A stretch of 64,000 nucleotides of DNA. Origin: an uncultured Pelagibacteraceae bacterium (lineage in GTDB: Bacteria; Pseudomonadota; Alphaproteobacteria; Pelagibacterales; Pelagibacteraceae). Below are positions 17,815-27,277 of this stretch, in pieces. Made by a program: the position numbers and the translations under genes. The notes under the pieces are model-generated. The model was not told where the DNA came from. It made no database searches and saw only the letters and a list, made by a program, of their open reading frames with translations. Numbering within the stretch: the first letter of the stretch is position 1; every line of letters begins with the position of its first letter. The stretch spans positions 1-64,000 of the forward strand of contig CABYFA010000006.1 of assembly GCA_902518155.1 (NCBI GenBank), read 5' to 3'.

Positions 17815-18967
17815 TATTCTTTTTTTTTCAAGTGGTAGATCTGATTATGATCTTATTAAGCCAATTATGAATGAATTCAAAAAATTAAATTATTTTAATA
17901 GCTATTTAATTCTGACTGGATCTCATTTGTCTAAACGACATGGACAAACTTTCAAAAATATTGATCAGAAATTAGTTAAAAAATTGTTCAAAATTGATAT
18001 TAATTCTAATTATATAAATTATGAAAATTTCAATTTAAGTTTTATTCTAGCACAAAAAAAATTTGAAAAATTTTTCAAAAAGAAAAAATTTGATTTAGCT
18101 ATTATTTTAGGAGATAGATATGAAGCTTTAGCTTTTGGTCTTTGTTGTTTTTTTAAAAAAATAAAAATTGCTCATATTCATGGCGGTGAAATTACTCAAG
18201 GATCTATTGATGATACTTTCAGACATTTATTAACAAAAATATCAAATATTCACTACGTTACTAACATAGAACATCAAAAAAGAGTTATTCAATTAGGAGA
18301 ACAACCAAAAAGTGTCATAAATGTTGGTTTATTAGGATACGAAAATATTTTGAAAATGAATTTTCTTGATAAAGAGACTCTCTTTAAAAAACTTAAGATT
18401 GATCAAAATAAAAAAAATATACTTGTTAGTTATCACCCAGTGACAAAATTATCTAAAGGAGAAAATATTTACCAATTTAACCAATTATTAATCGCTTTAA
18501 AGAAATTTTCTAATTTTAATATTATTTTTACTAGCCCAAATATAGATCCTGGAAATAAAGATATAGTAGATAGAATAAAAAAATTTTTAAAAAAAAGTAA
18601 AAATTCATATTTTTTCTACTCGTTAGGCCAAAAATATTTTTTTTCACTGGCAAAAACATCAGAGATTTTTATTGGTAATTCATCTAGTGGAATTTTAGAA
18701 ATACCTTTTTTAAAAGTCCCAGTAATAAATATCGGTATAAGACAAAAAAAAAGATATAATTTCTTAAAAATTTCACACGAGCAACCAAATAGTAAAAAAA
18801 TTATAAAAAGAATTGAAATGATACTTAGCAAAAAAGATAGTAAAATTCTTAATATTAAAAGAGTGAACGCAAGTAAAAAAATATCTTTAAGTATTATCAA
18901 TTTTCTTAAAAATACAAAATATATCGACCAAAAAATTTTTTATGATTTGGAAATAAATACAAAATGA
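17801..18967 (+). CDS. neuC: Hydrolysing UDP-N-acetylglucosamine 2-epimerase family (NeuC/LegG)
   Basis: 388 residues with NeuC landmarks: SSGRSDYDLIKPIM at the N-terminus, LILTGSHLSKRHG, ILGDRYEALAFG, AHIHGGEITQGSIDDTFRH and the C-terminal GNSSSGILEIPFLKVPVINIG. These enzymes hydrolyse a UDP-HexNAc while inverting C2 to give the free mannosamine-type sugar that NeuB consumes. It overlaps NeuB by 14 bases and the CBS-nucleotidyltransferase gene by 4 bases. Consecutive positions with NeuB and NeuD make the pathway role strong. Confidence 0.9.
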   Translation: MKKFNILFFSSGRSDYDLIKPIMNEFKKLNYFNSYLILTGSHLSKRHGQTFKNIDQKLVKKLFKIDINSNYINYENFNLSFILAQKKFEKFFKKKKFDLAIILGDRYEALAFGLCCFFKKIKIAHIHGGEITQGSIDDTFRHLLTKISNIHYVTNIEHQKRVIQLGEQPKSVINVGLLGYENILKMNFLDKETLFKKLKIDQNKKNILVSYHPVTKLSKGENIYQFNQLLIALKKFSNFNIIFTSPNIDPGNKDIVDRIKKFLKKSKNSYFFYSLGQKYFFSLAKTSEIFIGNSSSGILEIPFLKVPVINIGIRQKKRYNFLKISHEQPNSKKIIKRIEMILSKKDSKILNIKRVNASKKISLSIINFLKNTKYIDQKIFYDLEINTK

Positions 18968-20028
18968 GTAATAATTTTTATAAAAACTGGAAAGCTGCAG
19001 TTATAAATGAGAGATATTCTTTAAAAGACACTATAAAAAATTTAAATAAAACTGCCCTTCAAGTATGTTTTGTAACTAAAAAAAAAATATTTATAGGAAC
19101 TATTTCAGATGGAGATATACGCAGAGCCTTATTAAAAGGCTTTAATTTAAATGATAAAATCGATAAAATTATTAATAGAAAACCAAAATTTATTTTAAAA
19201 AAAAATTTAAATAATAAAAATTTATTAAAAAAACTTAAAAAAAATTTTTCATCCCACTTAATCCCAATTTTAAGTCATAAAGGTGAAATGGTTGATATAT
19301 TAATAGATCAAAAAAACTATTTTGATTTTAGCAAGGTTCATTGTGAAATAGCAGTTGTTACAGGTGGAAAAGGTAAAAGATTAATGCCACTTACGAAAAA
19401 AATTCCTAAAGCATTAGTGAAAGTATCAGGCAAGCCTATTTTAGAAAATATAATTCTTAAAGGAAAAAAGGAAGGAATAAAAAATTTTAATCTAATAACA
19501 AATCATTTTCATAATAAGATTAAAAAATATTTTCAAGATGGAAAAAAATTTCAGGTAGAAATAAAGTATTTTAAGGAAAAAGTTCCTTTAGGAACTGCAG
19601 GGGGTTTAAGTTTATTGAAAAGTAAAAATAATAAAACAAAATTACTAATTGTCACAAATTGTGACATTTTAACGAACTTAAATTATTCAGATTTAATTGA
19701 ATTTCATAATAAAAATAAAAATAAAGTAACTGTAGCATCTCGATTTTTTAAAATGGATAATCCTTATGGGGTCATGAAATTAAATAAATATAATAAAGTT
19801 TTTAAAATTGAGGAAAAACCATCAGAAAATCATTTAATTAGCGCAGGCGTTTACGTAATGGATTTTTCTGTTTTAAATTATTTAAAAAAAAATAGAAAAA
19901 TAGATATGACTGATTTTCTCAATACTCTTTTAAAAAAAAAAATTAAAATTGGTACTTGTTTAATACATGAGAACTGGTTAGACATCGGTAGCAAAAGTGA
20001 CTTGAAAAAAATTAATAATTTCTTATGA
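18964..20028 (+). CDS. CBS-domain sugar-1-phosphate nucleotidyltransferase (PtmE-like)
   Basis: 354 residues. A tandem CBS pair occupies about residues 15-115 (FIGTISDGDIRRALLKGFNL is the conserved CBS end), followed by a nucleotidyltransferase domain starting VVTGGKGKRLMPLTKKIPKA with LVTNCDILTN and a C-terminal WLDIGSKSDL. The same CBS-plus-transferase layout is found in PtmE, which makes GDP-GlcN/GlcNAc to start the GDP route to legionaminic acid. CBS domains suggest adenylate regulation. Nucleotide specificity is inferred from the neighbours, not visible. Confidence 0.85.
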   Translation: MSNNFYKNWKAAVINERYSLKDTIKNLNKTALQVCFVTKKKIFIGTISDGDIRRALLKGFNLNDKIDKIINRKPKFILKKNLNNKNLLKKLKKNFSSHLIPILSHKGEMVDILIDQKNYFDFSKVHCEIAVVTGGKGKRLMPLTKKIPKALVKVSGKPILENIILKGKKEGIKNFNLITNHFHNKIKKYFQDGKKFQVEIKYFKEKVPLGTAGGLSLLKSKNNKTKLLIVTNCDILTNLNYSDLIEFHNKNKNKVTVASRFFKMDNPYGVMKLNKYNKVFKIEEKPSENHLISAGVYVMDFSVLNYLKKNRKIDMTDFLNTLLKKKIKIGTCLIHENWLDIGSKSDLKKINNFL

Positions 20029-20786
20029 AAAAAACTGAATTAGATAAATTAAGAAAAGATTATAACAATAATGGATGGGTACTCTATGAGAAAATTTTTA
20101 CGAAAAAAGAAATTAACGATATAAATAACAAAATTGATATTTTTCTAAAAAAAAATTACCAAAAATATTCTGGGAAAACAATTAATTTTGCCGTTAAAAA
20201 TAAAAAATCTAGGAATATAAAAAATATAAATTCATTTCATCAATTATCTGACTCAGCTTATATAAGAAAAAAATCAAAAGATATAAAAATTAGAACTATA
20301 ACTAAATATCTACTGAATTCTAAAGAAAAGTTTATGGCCAGTGAACTTTTCGCAAAGCCAGCACAAAAGGGACTACCATCTCCAATTCATCAAGACAATT
20401 TTTACTGGTGTGTTAAAGGAGGGAATGCGCTGACAGTTTGGATAGCATTAGACGATGTATCTTCTGTAAATGGTGGGATTCAATATTACAATAAGTCACA
20501 AAAATTAGGTGTTGTGAAACATGAACCTTCCTATGCAAAAGGAAGTTCGCAAAAAGTTTCTAATTTAAAAAAATATAATAATTTTAAAAAAGTTTGTCCT
20601 AAATTAAGAGCTGGGGACGCACTTTTTCATCATAGTGAAATTATGCATGGCAGTTCTTCAAATTATAGTGGAAAAAGAAGGAGAGGTTTAACTTTTCAGT
20701 TCAAAGATTTTAATGCAACTTATGACGTCAAATTAAAAAAACAATATTTAAAATCTTTAAATAAACAGATTAAATTAAGAAATTAA
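20025..20786 (+). CDS. Phytanoyl-CoA dioxygenase (PhyH) family Fe(II)/2-oxoglutarate oxygenase
   Basis: 253 residues with the facial triad His122-x-Asp124 (PIHQDNFYW) and distal His208 (SEIMHGSS), plus a downstream arginine pair (KRRRGLTFQF) that can hold 2-oxoglutarate. These enzymes hydroxylate, epimerise or desaturate small molecules. It is inserted between the nucleotidyltransferase and an aminotransferase in the nonulosonate cluster, so hydroxylation of a sugar or its acyl group is plausible. A 4-base overlap with the upstream gene indicates operon membership. Confidence 0.85.
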   Translation: MKKTELDKLRKDYNNNGWVLYEKIFTKKEINDINNKIDIFLKKNYQKYSGKTINFAVKNKKSRNIKNINSFHQLSDSAYIRKKSKDIKIRTITKYLLNSKEKFMASELFAKPAQKGLPSPIHQDNFYWCVKGGNALTVWIALDDVSSVNGGIQYYNKSQKLGVVKHEPSYAKGSSQKVSNLKKYNNFKKVCPKLRAGDALFHHSEIMHGSSSNYSGKRRRGLTFQFKDFNATYDVKLKKQYLKSLNKQIKLRN

Positions 20787-20810
20787 TAATACAAAAAATT
20801 AAAATATTTT

Positions 20811-21941
20811 ATGCCCGGATATGAATTAATTAATTCTTTAGAGAAAAAAGCATTAACAGATATTTTTAAACAAGGCTCTGTTTTTTTTGCGCATGGTTTT
20901 GATAAAATTAGAAAGAAATATCATGTAAGAGAATTCGAAAATTTGTGCGAAAAATACTTTAATGCAAAATATTGCTTAATGGTTTCCTCTGGCACTGCTG
21001 CAATAAAAATTGGTTTAAAGTCACTAGGTATAAAAAATGGAGACGAAGTGATAACTCAATCCTTTAATTTTATAGCTACTATAGAGGCGATTTTAGATGC
21101 AGGTGGAATTCCAAGAATTACCTCGGTCGATGAATCATTAAATATGTGTCCAATAGATTTAAAAAAAAAAATCAACAAAAAAACTAAAGCAATTATTCCG
21201 GTTCATATGCTTGGGTTTTCTGCAGACTTGCAGAATATAAAAAGCTTAGCAAAAAAAAAAAAAATTAAAATTTTAGAGGATAATTGTGAGTCAATAGGTG
21301 CAAAATTTAAAAAAAAATACTTAGGTATTCATGGAAACGTTGGAGTTTTTAGTTTTGATTTTGGAAAGATAATCACAACTGGAGAAGGTGGTTTGATATT
21401 AACTAATGATAAAAAAATATTTAATTATTGTAAACAATATCATGATCATGGACATCTCAATATCCCTACTTTATCAAGAGGAAATGATAAAGTAAAAATG
21501 CATGGGTTTAATTATAGAGCTACTGAGTTACAAGGAGCTATAGGAAAAGTCCAATTAAAAAAATTAAAAATATTATTAAGTGATAATAAAATAAAATATA
21601 ATATATTAAAAAAAATATTAGAAAAAAAATTTTTAATTCGAAAAATTCACAAAGACACATTACCAAATTATGACACTTTTATTTTTTTTGAAAAAAATAA
21701 TCAAAAAAAAAAGAGAATTATAAATCTATTGAAAAGATTCGGGCTAGGCACAAAGAATTTACCTGATGCACTTAAATGGCATTGCTCGTATTACTGGAAA
21801 CATTGTCTTAATAAAAGAGAAATAAAAAACTCGTTATCAACGAAAAAGATGTTAGAGCAAGCTATAGCAATACCTATTAATTATAGAGTAAAAGCTCTTA
21901 AATACGAAAGATTGGCAAAAAACATCTTAAAGTTAAAATGA
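20811..21941 (+). CDS. DegT/DnrJ/EryC1/StrS aminotransferase
   Basis: 376 residues. PLP Schiff-base Lys186 is in FDFGKIITTGEGG; MVSSGTAAIKIGLKSLG and QSFNFIATIEAILDAGG are the conserved cofactor and substrate segments. It is distinct from the LegC-type enzyme at 15053 and has a histidine-rich stretch near residue 215 (QYHDHGHLNI). A run of 14 A at 21251-21264 is read in frame without disruption. It would aminate a keto sugar; the substrate is unknown. It overlaps the cytidylyltransferase gene by 4 bases. Confidence 0.8.
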   Translation: MPGYELINSLEKKALTDIFKQGSVFFAHGFDKIRKKYHVREFENLCEKYFNAKYCLMVSSGTAAIKIGLKSLGIKNGDEVITQSFNFIATIEAILDAGGIPRITSVDESLNMCPIDLKKKINKKTKAIIPVHMLGFSADLQNIKSLAKKKKIKILEDNCESIGAKFKKKYLGIHGNVGVFSFDFGKIITTGEGGLILTNDKKIFNYCKQYHDHGHLNIPTLSRGNDKVKMHGFNYRATELQGAIGKVQLKKLKILLSDNKIKYNILKKILEKKFLIRKIHKDTLPNYDTFIFFEKNNQKKKRIINLLKRFGLGTKNLPDALKWHCSYYWKHCLNKREIKNSLSTKKMLEQAIAIPINYRVKALKYERLAKNILKLK

Positions 21942-22612
21942 AAATATTAGTAATTGTGCCAGCAAGAGCTGGATCTAAAGGTATCAAAAAAAAAAATTTT
22001 ATCAATTTTTTAGGCAAACCATTAATAGAACACACACTGAGTTTTGCAAAAAAGATAGATAAAAAAAAAATCCTAATAAGTTCAGACTTTAAAAATATAA
22101 AAAAATTTGAAAAAAAATTTAATACTATTGGAGGTTATATAAGGCCAAAAAATTTGTCAAAAGACAAAACTAAAATGAGTGATACTTTATATCACGTTAT
22201 TAATTGGGCAATTAAAGAAAAAAAAATAATCTTTGACTATATTTTAATTTTACAACCGACTTCCCCAATCAGGTTTATTAAAGATTTAAAAAAAATGAAA
22301 AAACTTATTAAGACCAAAAAGATTAAAAGTTTGTGCTCTGTTGTGAAGGTAAAACATCATCCAGCAGAATATTTAAAAAAAGAAAAAAATTTCTGGAAAC
22401 TCTTAATCAAGAAAAACAACAACCAAAGGCAGGATTATAAAGATTATTATTTTATTGATGGATCATATTATTTTATTGAAAAAAATTATTTTATGAAACA
22501 AAAAAAGATCATAACAAAAAAAAGTCAATTTTTTCCAATATCTTTAAAATACCCGATTGATCTAGATGATCATCTAGATTTGAAAATCGCAAAGGCAATT
22601 TATAAAAAATAA
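21938..22612 (+). CDS. neuA: CMP-nonulosonic acid synthetase (acylneuraminate cytidylyltransferase)
   Basis: 224 residues beginning VIVPARAGSKGIKKKNF, the CTP-binding signature of NeuA/LegF/PseF. LILQPTSPIR and the C-terminal YPIDLDDHLDLKIAK (metal-binding Asp residues) are also present. It activates the ulosonic acid made by NeuB as a CMP-sugar for glycosyltransfer. It closes the 15-22.6 kb nonulosonate cluster and is the only NeuA-type gene seen for two NeuB copies. It ends one base before the next ATG. Confidence 0.88.
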   Translation: MKILVIVPARAGSKGIKKKNFINFLGKPLIEHTLSFAKKIDKKKILISSDFKNIKKFEKKFNTIGGYIRPKNLSKDKTKMSDTLYHVINWAIKEKKIIFDYILILQPTSPIRFIKDLKKMKKLIKTKKIKSLCSVVKVKHHPAEYLKKEKNFWKLLIKKNNNQRQDYKDYYFIDGSYYFIEKNYFMKQKKIITKKSQFFPISLKYPIDLDDHLDLKIAKAIYKK

Positions 22613-22613
22613 T

Positions 22614-23579
22614 ATGCAAATAGTTAATAACGAAAACTTTAATAATAATGAGTTATATAAATTAAAAAGTAAAATATTATCTCAAGCAAGTAATATTTAT
22701 CATGAAATGATTTTATTTGAAGAGGTAAAAAATAAGGATAATTTTTTTGTATTAGAAAATGAAAAAGTAATAGCTGTTGTACCATTATTTTTTGAAAAAA
22801 TTTTAAAAACACGAATATTGGTCGGATCATATTTAAATCTATCAATTCCAGGACCAATAATTCTTGAAAATTTAAACGATAAAAAATTTAAAAGATTGAT
22901 AAGCTTAATTCTAGAGGAAATAGATTTGAGATCAATAAAATATGGTATTAAAAACCTTAAAATCAACTTCTCAGATACAATTTCACACCAGGTTGGTTCA
23001 CAAAAATATTTTTCTCTTTTGGAAAAACTATCATTGTATAATTTTAAGAATTCTTTTTCAATTGGCTTGAGAATAGATTTAAAAAAAAGCTTAAAAGAAA
23101 TTCTAAAAAATTTTTCTAAAGGTCATAGATCAGAAATTAAAAAACAATCTAACCAAGAATATTTTTTTTTGAATTATGACAAAAAAAAAATTGAATATGA
23201 AGAATTTAAATCTTTTTTTTATCAATCAAAAAGAAACAATAATGACATTAAAATGTTACATGAACTTTATAAAAAAAATAAAGTATATGCTGTATTTCTC
23301 AAAAGTGAAAAAGAAGATTTTTTTTGTGGTTTATTTACTATTGCTGGAAATACTGTTGAATATTTTTTTTCAAAATCTTCATCAAACCATCATTCGTTAA
23401 TTATTGCTGCAATTAATTTTTTTAAAAAAATTAAATTTTTGGAATTTCTCAATTTTGGAGTTGTAAACACACTTAATAGTTTTGAGTTATTGTCAAAAAA
23501 AAGAAATAATATTGCTTTATTTAAAAAAGGGTTTGGTGGTGAAAAATTTAAATATATGTTTTTTGAGAAAGAATATTAA
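22614..23579 (+). CDS. FemAB/GNAT-like acyltransferase
   Basis: 321 residues. The segment ILKNFSKGHRSEIKKQ is the hallmark of the FemAB-like/GNAT_6 group (x-GHRSEI-x-K), followed by a C-terminal domain of alternating beta strands (AVFLKSEKEDFFCGLFTIAG, NFGVVNT). Relatives transfer aminoacyl or acyl groups to peptidoglycan stems or to sugars. Here transfer to a surface sugar is plausible. It begins 1 base after neuA and ends 2 bases before the next gene. Confidence 0.7.
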   Translation: MQIVNNENFNNNELYKLKSKILSQASNIYHEMILFEEVKNKDNFFVLENEKVIAVVPLFFEKILKTRILVGSYLNLSIPGPIILENLNDKKFKRLISLILEEIDLRSIKYGIKNLKINFSDTISHQVGSQKYFSLLEKLSLYNFKNSFSIGLRIDLKKSLKEILKNFSKGHRSEIKKQSNQEYFFLNYDKKKIEYEEFKSFFYQSKRNNNDIKMLHELYKKNKVYAVFLKSEKEDFFCGLFTIAGNTVEYFFSKSSSNHHSLIIAAINFFKKIKFLEFLNFGVVNTLNSFELLSKKRNNIALFKKGFGGEKFKYMFFEKEY

Positions 23580-23581
23580 TT

Positions 23582-24661
23582 ATGAATTTGGTATGTAATC
23601 AAATTAAAAATCTTACAGAAAAAAAATATGTTTTATTTACCTCTAATTGTTCCACGGCAATTTATTTATTACTTAAATCCTTAAACCTTAAAAATAAAAA
23701 AATCATTGTTCCAGTAAATCTTTGCTATGACGTAATATTAAGTATTATTAGTTCAGGTAACATACCTATAATAATTGATACAAATGATAATTTAGGATTT
23801 AGTCTAAAAGATTTAAAAGATAAATTGGAATATGAGGAAGATATTAAAGTAATAATTTTTCCCTATTTATATGGAAATAGTGACAATTTTAAAAGTGTTT
23901 TAAAGTTAGCAAAAAAAAATCAAATAATTCAAATTGAAGATATTGCTGGGTCTCTTGGGGGTAAAATTAAACAAAAATATTTTGGATCATTTGGAGATTA
24001 TACTGTTGGAAGCTTTGGTAAAGGTAAAATTATAGATATGTCAGGCGGCGGTTTTATAGCAACGGATAATAGGGATGTCTTTCTAAAAGTTCGGAAAAAT
24101 TATAAGTCACTTTCTAAATTTCAACTTAAAAATAAATTAATTTATTTAAAATCAGGTGAATTTTTAGAAAGAATTTTAAAAACAAAAAAAAAAAATTTAT
24201 TTACTCAAAGTAAAATTAAGTATTTTTCTAAAGGATTTATATATTACAAAAGATTTAATAAAAAATTCTATTTTGATTTATTTCAAAAAATAAAAAAAAT
24301 TGATCTTATTAATAGATTAAGAAATAATAATTCAAAATTTTATGAAAAAATTTTTAAGTTTGATTTTTTAAAACCAATAACTCATGAAAAAGGATCAGTT
24401 TATTGGAGAAAAAACTTTATTTTAAAAAAAGGGTCTTCTGAAAAATTAATAGAATATTTAAATCAAAATAATTTTTATTCTCGAAAATATTATCCCCCTT
24501 TGAATCATATTTTTCCTATATATAAAAAAAAGATGGTCAATTATGAAAAAAACTACAAAAAGTTAATTAATTTTTGGGTTGGTGAAGAATTAAATAAAAG
24601 TCATATAATGAGAGCTAGAAACAATATAATTAACTTTTTCAATGAAAAAAATAAAGTTTAA
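23582..24661 (+). CDS. DegT-family aminotransferase-like protein, divergent
   Basis: 359 residues. DegT features are present but diverged: LFTSNCSTAIYLLLKSL (cofactor phosphate), IIVPVNLCYDVILSIISSGN, IEDIAGSLGGK and SFGKGKIIDMSGGG, where Lys149 aligns with the Schiff-base lysine. The N-terminus is shorter than usual, lacking most of the first 30 residues of typical DegT proteins. A catalytic aminotransferase or a PLP-dependent dehydratase is possible. It may work with the FemAB-like protein directly upstream. Confidence 0.65.
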   Translation: MNLVCNQIKNLTEKKYVLFTSNCSTAIYLLLKSLNLKNKKIIVPVNLCYDVILSIISSGNIPIIIDTNDNLGFSLKDLKDKLEYEEDIKVIIFPYLYGNSDNFKSVLKLAKKNQIIQIEDIAGSLGGKIKQKYFGSFGDYTVGSFGKGKIIDMSGGGFIATDNRDVFLKVRKNYKSLSKFQLKNKLIYLKSGEFLERILKTKKKNLFTQSKIKYFSKGFIYYKRFNKKFYFDLFQKIKKIDLINRLRNNNSKFYEKIFKFDFLKPITHEKGSVYWRKNFILKKGSSEKLIEYLNQNNFYSRKYYPPLNHIFPIYKKKMVNYEKNYKKLINFWVGEELNKSHIMRARNNIINFFNEKNKV

Positions 24662-24687
24662 TTCATCGATTAAATACAATCAGTCAA

Positions 24688-25815
24688 ATGTACAATAAAT
24701 TAATAATTATTGTTCCAAGAGAATTTTCAACTAAAGAATATATTAAAAGTTCCTTAAAAGATTTTATTAAAAAAAATATAAAATTAGAAATTTGGGTTGT
24801 AAAAAAAATACTAAATCCTCTGAATCCAATTAATAAAAAATTACTTATCTCAGATAAAAATATACAAATTAGAATTATAGATAATCTAGATGCTCTAAGT
24901 AAAAATTTAACAAAAGAGAAAGCAACAACTCTATTTGATTTAAGAATAAAACCCAATATAAATACAAAAAATTTTTTTTCTATTTTTTTTAACTTTGACT
25001 TTGATTTTATGATTATTTCAGGTTTATTAACTCATGAAATAAATTTGAAATACATATTATTTTATAATTTTAAAAATTTCTTAATTAAGTTATTTTTTTC
25101 TATTAATAATATTAAGATTAAATATTCAAAATATGTTTTTGTTTTAGGTAACAAATGTGACTCAAAATTTAATTTTTTAATAAATTCCAAATCGATTTTA
25201 ATAAGAGGTCATCATGCAGATTATGATCGATTTTTAGAAAGAAAAGAAAATACAACTCAATTTAAAAAAAATTATTTTGTTTTTATAGATCAAAATGCTC
25301 CATTCCATCAAGATTTAATGGAAATGGGTAGAAATGATATGGATGCAGATAATTATTATTTTTCAATTAAAAATTTTTTAGAAATTACAAAAAAAAAATA
25401 TAATATGGATTATCTCATATCACCTCATCCAAGAGCAGATATAAGCAGACTTAAAAAATATTTTGAAAATAAAATATCTGATATGAATACTTTAGAAACA
25501 ATTCGTCAATGTAAATTTGTTTTGTGTCATGATAGTACTGCAGTAAATTTCGCATTTTTATTTTATAAGCCCGTGATAAGTATTTATGATAATGAACTAG
25601 CAAACAGCAAATATAATCATTTAAAAGCTATCAAAAGATTTTGTTACAGAACTAGATCTCCTCTAAAGAATGTTCATAGAGATGAAATTGAAAATAACGA
25701 TTTTCATATTTCAACACAATTCTATTCCGAATTCATAAAAAATTTTGTTAAATGTCATAATGAGAACAAAAAACGAGTAGATATTTTGACTGAATATATT
25801 GATTTTTATGAGTGA
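24688..25815 (+). CDS. Putative surface-carbohydrate transferase (GT-B-like), unassigned
   Basis: 375 residues with no firmly recognised family. The second half contains IRGHHADYDRF, FIDQNAPFHQDLME, LISPHPRADISRL and CHDSTAVNFAFLFYKPVI. The HPRAD and CHDST...F elements resemble the nucleotide-sugar-binding region of capsule-type GT-B transferases (H-P then D-S-T). The first 120 residues are Lys/Ile/Asn-rich with no motif. A glycosyltransferase role is likely from context; the donor is unknown. It is preceded by a 26-base gap. Confidence 0.5.
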   Translation: MYNKLIIIVPREFSTKEYIKSSLKDFIKKNIKLEIWVVKKILNPLNPINKKLLISDKNIQIRIIDNLDALSKNLTKEKATTLFDLRIKPNINTKNFFSIFFNFDFDFMIISGLLTHEINLKYILFYNFKNFLIKLFFSINNIKIKYSKYVFVLGNKCDSKFNFLINSKSILIRGHHADYDRFLERKENTTQFKKNYFVFIDQNAPFHQDLMEMGRNDMDADNYYFSIKNFLEITKKKYNMDYLISPHPRADISRLKKYFENKISDMNTLETIRQCKFVLCHDSTAVNFAFLFYKPVISIYDNELANSKYNHLKAIKRFCYRTRSPLKNVHRDEIENNDFHISTQFYSEFIKNFVKCHNENKKRVDILTEYIDFYE

Positions 25816-26557
25816 AGTATCATTTGAAAATTTTGGACATGTAGCCAAAAAAGTGGGATATGGAAATATTTTTATCTCATCTTCACGTTATAATTTTCAA
25901 GAAAAATTTATTCCAATATTATTAAATGACATTAAAAATAAATTAAGGGTTTCTCACAAAGATACTTTATTAGATGTAGGTTGTGGACTAGGTCTATTTC
26001 TTATTCCTCTGAGTTTTTTTTGTAATACAGTTGTCGGAATTGATCATAAGAACTTTATAAATCAAATAAAATCCAATTTTAAATTTATTATTAAAAAAAA
26101 TTTGATTTCTGGAAATTTTTTAAAAATCAAACTTAATAGAAAGTTTGATAAGATACTCATCTACAGTGTAGTTCATTATTTGTCCTCTGAAAAAGAATTT
26201 CAAAAATTTATTTATAAAGCTATCTCTCTTCTTAAGCACAAAGGTATTTTGTTGATCGGAGATATACCAATCAAAGAATATGAAAAGGCTTTTATTAAAA
26301 GTAACGAAGGTAAAAAATATTATCAAAAAATTGAAAAGATTAAAAAAGCACATAAAAAAAAAAGTAAAGCTTTTGGCATTTCAAACTTTTTGAAAAATAG
26401 AAAAAAAGATAGCCAATTAGTTACTATCGATTTAGAAATGATTCAAAATTTAAAAAAAAGATTAAATTCAATGAAACTTAAAGTAAAATTTTTAAGACAT
26501 AAAAAGTTAACCATGTTTAATAATACAAGAATAGATATAATAATTGAAAGAAAATAA
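25808..26557 (+). CDS. Class I SAM-dependent methyltransferase
   Basis: About 249 residues from ATG 25808; an in-frame TTG at 25799 gives three more. Motif I is LLDVGCGLGLFLIPLS, motif II VVGIDHKN, and a motif IV-like ILIYSVVHYLSS follows. It is a Rossmann-type methyltransferase acting on an unknown small molecule or sugar. It overlaps the upstream gene by 8 bases and stops immediately before the aldolase gene. Confidence 0.75.
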   Translation: MSEVSFENFGHVAKKVGYGNIFISSSRYNFQEKFIPILLNDIKNKLRVSHKDTLLDVGCGLGLFLIPLSFFCNTVVGIDHKNFINQIKSNFKFIIKKNLISGNFLKIKLNRKFDKILIYSVVHYLSSEKEFQKFIYKAISLLKHKGILLIGDIPIKEYEKAFIKSNEGKKYYQKIEKIKKAHKKKSKAFGISNFLKNRKKDSQLVTIDLEMIQNLKKRLNSMKLKVKFLRHKKLTMFNNTRIDIIIERK

Positions 26558-27277
26558 ATGAAAAAAAAAATTGGAACTTGGATAACATCATTTAATCAAC
26601 ATACTTTAGAAGTTATTTCTAATTCTGGTTTTAGTTGGATATGTATAGATTTAGAACATTCTGATATTTCTGATAAAGAAACCAATATATTAATATCATT
26701 AGCAAAAAAAAATAAAATAAAACCATATGTTAGAGTAGCTTCAAAATCAGAGGAAAACTTTAAAAAGGCTCTAGATGGAGGTGCTACTGGTATTATTGTT
26801 CCCATGGTTGAGGCTAAAGAGGATGTGGATGATATAATCAATTTTTCTTATTATTCACCCATTGGTAAGAGAAGTTTTGGCCTTTACTCACATAATCTTT
26901 ATGGAATTGATAAAAATCATCTAGAAATCCAAAGATATAAGCCTGAAATAATTCTTCAAATAGAAAGTTTGAAAGGAATTAATAATCTTGAAAGTATTTT
27001 ATCAAGTAATTTTATATCTGGAACACTTATTGGCAGATATGATCTTTCATTATCACTTAATGAACCAGGAAATTTTAAATCAAAAAAATTTAAAGATTGT
27101 ATAAAAAAATATTTTTCAATTTGTAAAAAGAAAAAAATCAAATCTGGAATTCATTTAGCTGAATTTGATTTAAAGAATATCAAATCAGAAATAAAAAATT
27201 ATGATTTAATTGCAATAGGAACGGACTTTATCTTTTTAAAAAAAATGTGTGACTTATTATTTAAAAATATAAAATGA
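26558..27277 (+). CDS. HpcH/HpaI-family (class II) aldolase
   Basis: 239 residues. Landmarks are WICIDLEHSDIS (D-x-E-H near the pyruvate site), the arginine in YVRV, GGATGIIVPMVEAKED, ILQIESLKG (metal-binding Glu) and GRYDLSLSL (metal-binding Asp). Known relatives reversibly join pyruvate to an aldehyde, forming 2-keto-3-deoxy acids. The usual GPxDLS motif reads GRYDLS. Its ATGA overlap with a KdsB-like cytidylyltransferase suggests it makes a 3-deoxy-ulosonic acid that is then activated with CMP; that pairing is inference. Confidence 0.82.
   Translation: MKKKIGTWITSFNQHTLEVISNSGFSWICIDLEHSDISDKETNILISLAKKNKIKPYVRVASKSEENFKKALDGGATGIIVPMVEAKEDVDDIINFSYYSPIGKRSFGLYSHNLYGIDKNHLEIQRYKPEIILQIESLKGINNLESILSSNFISGTLIGRYDLSLSLNEPGNFKSKKFKDCIKKYFSICKKKKIKSGIHLAEFDLKNIKSEIKNYDLIAIGTDFIFLKKMCDLLFKNIK

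Noticed and set aside
21251-21264. Second A14 homopolymer, inside the DegT aminotransferase gene, as a possible frame break
   Set aside because: The reading frame is intact across it and the protein motifs on both sides (before: PVHMLGF; after: LEDNCESIGAKF) are in the same frame.
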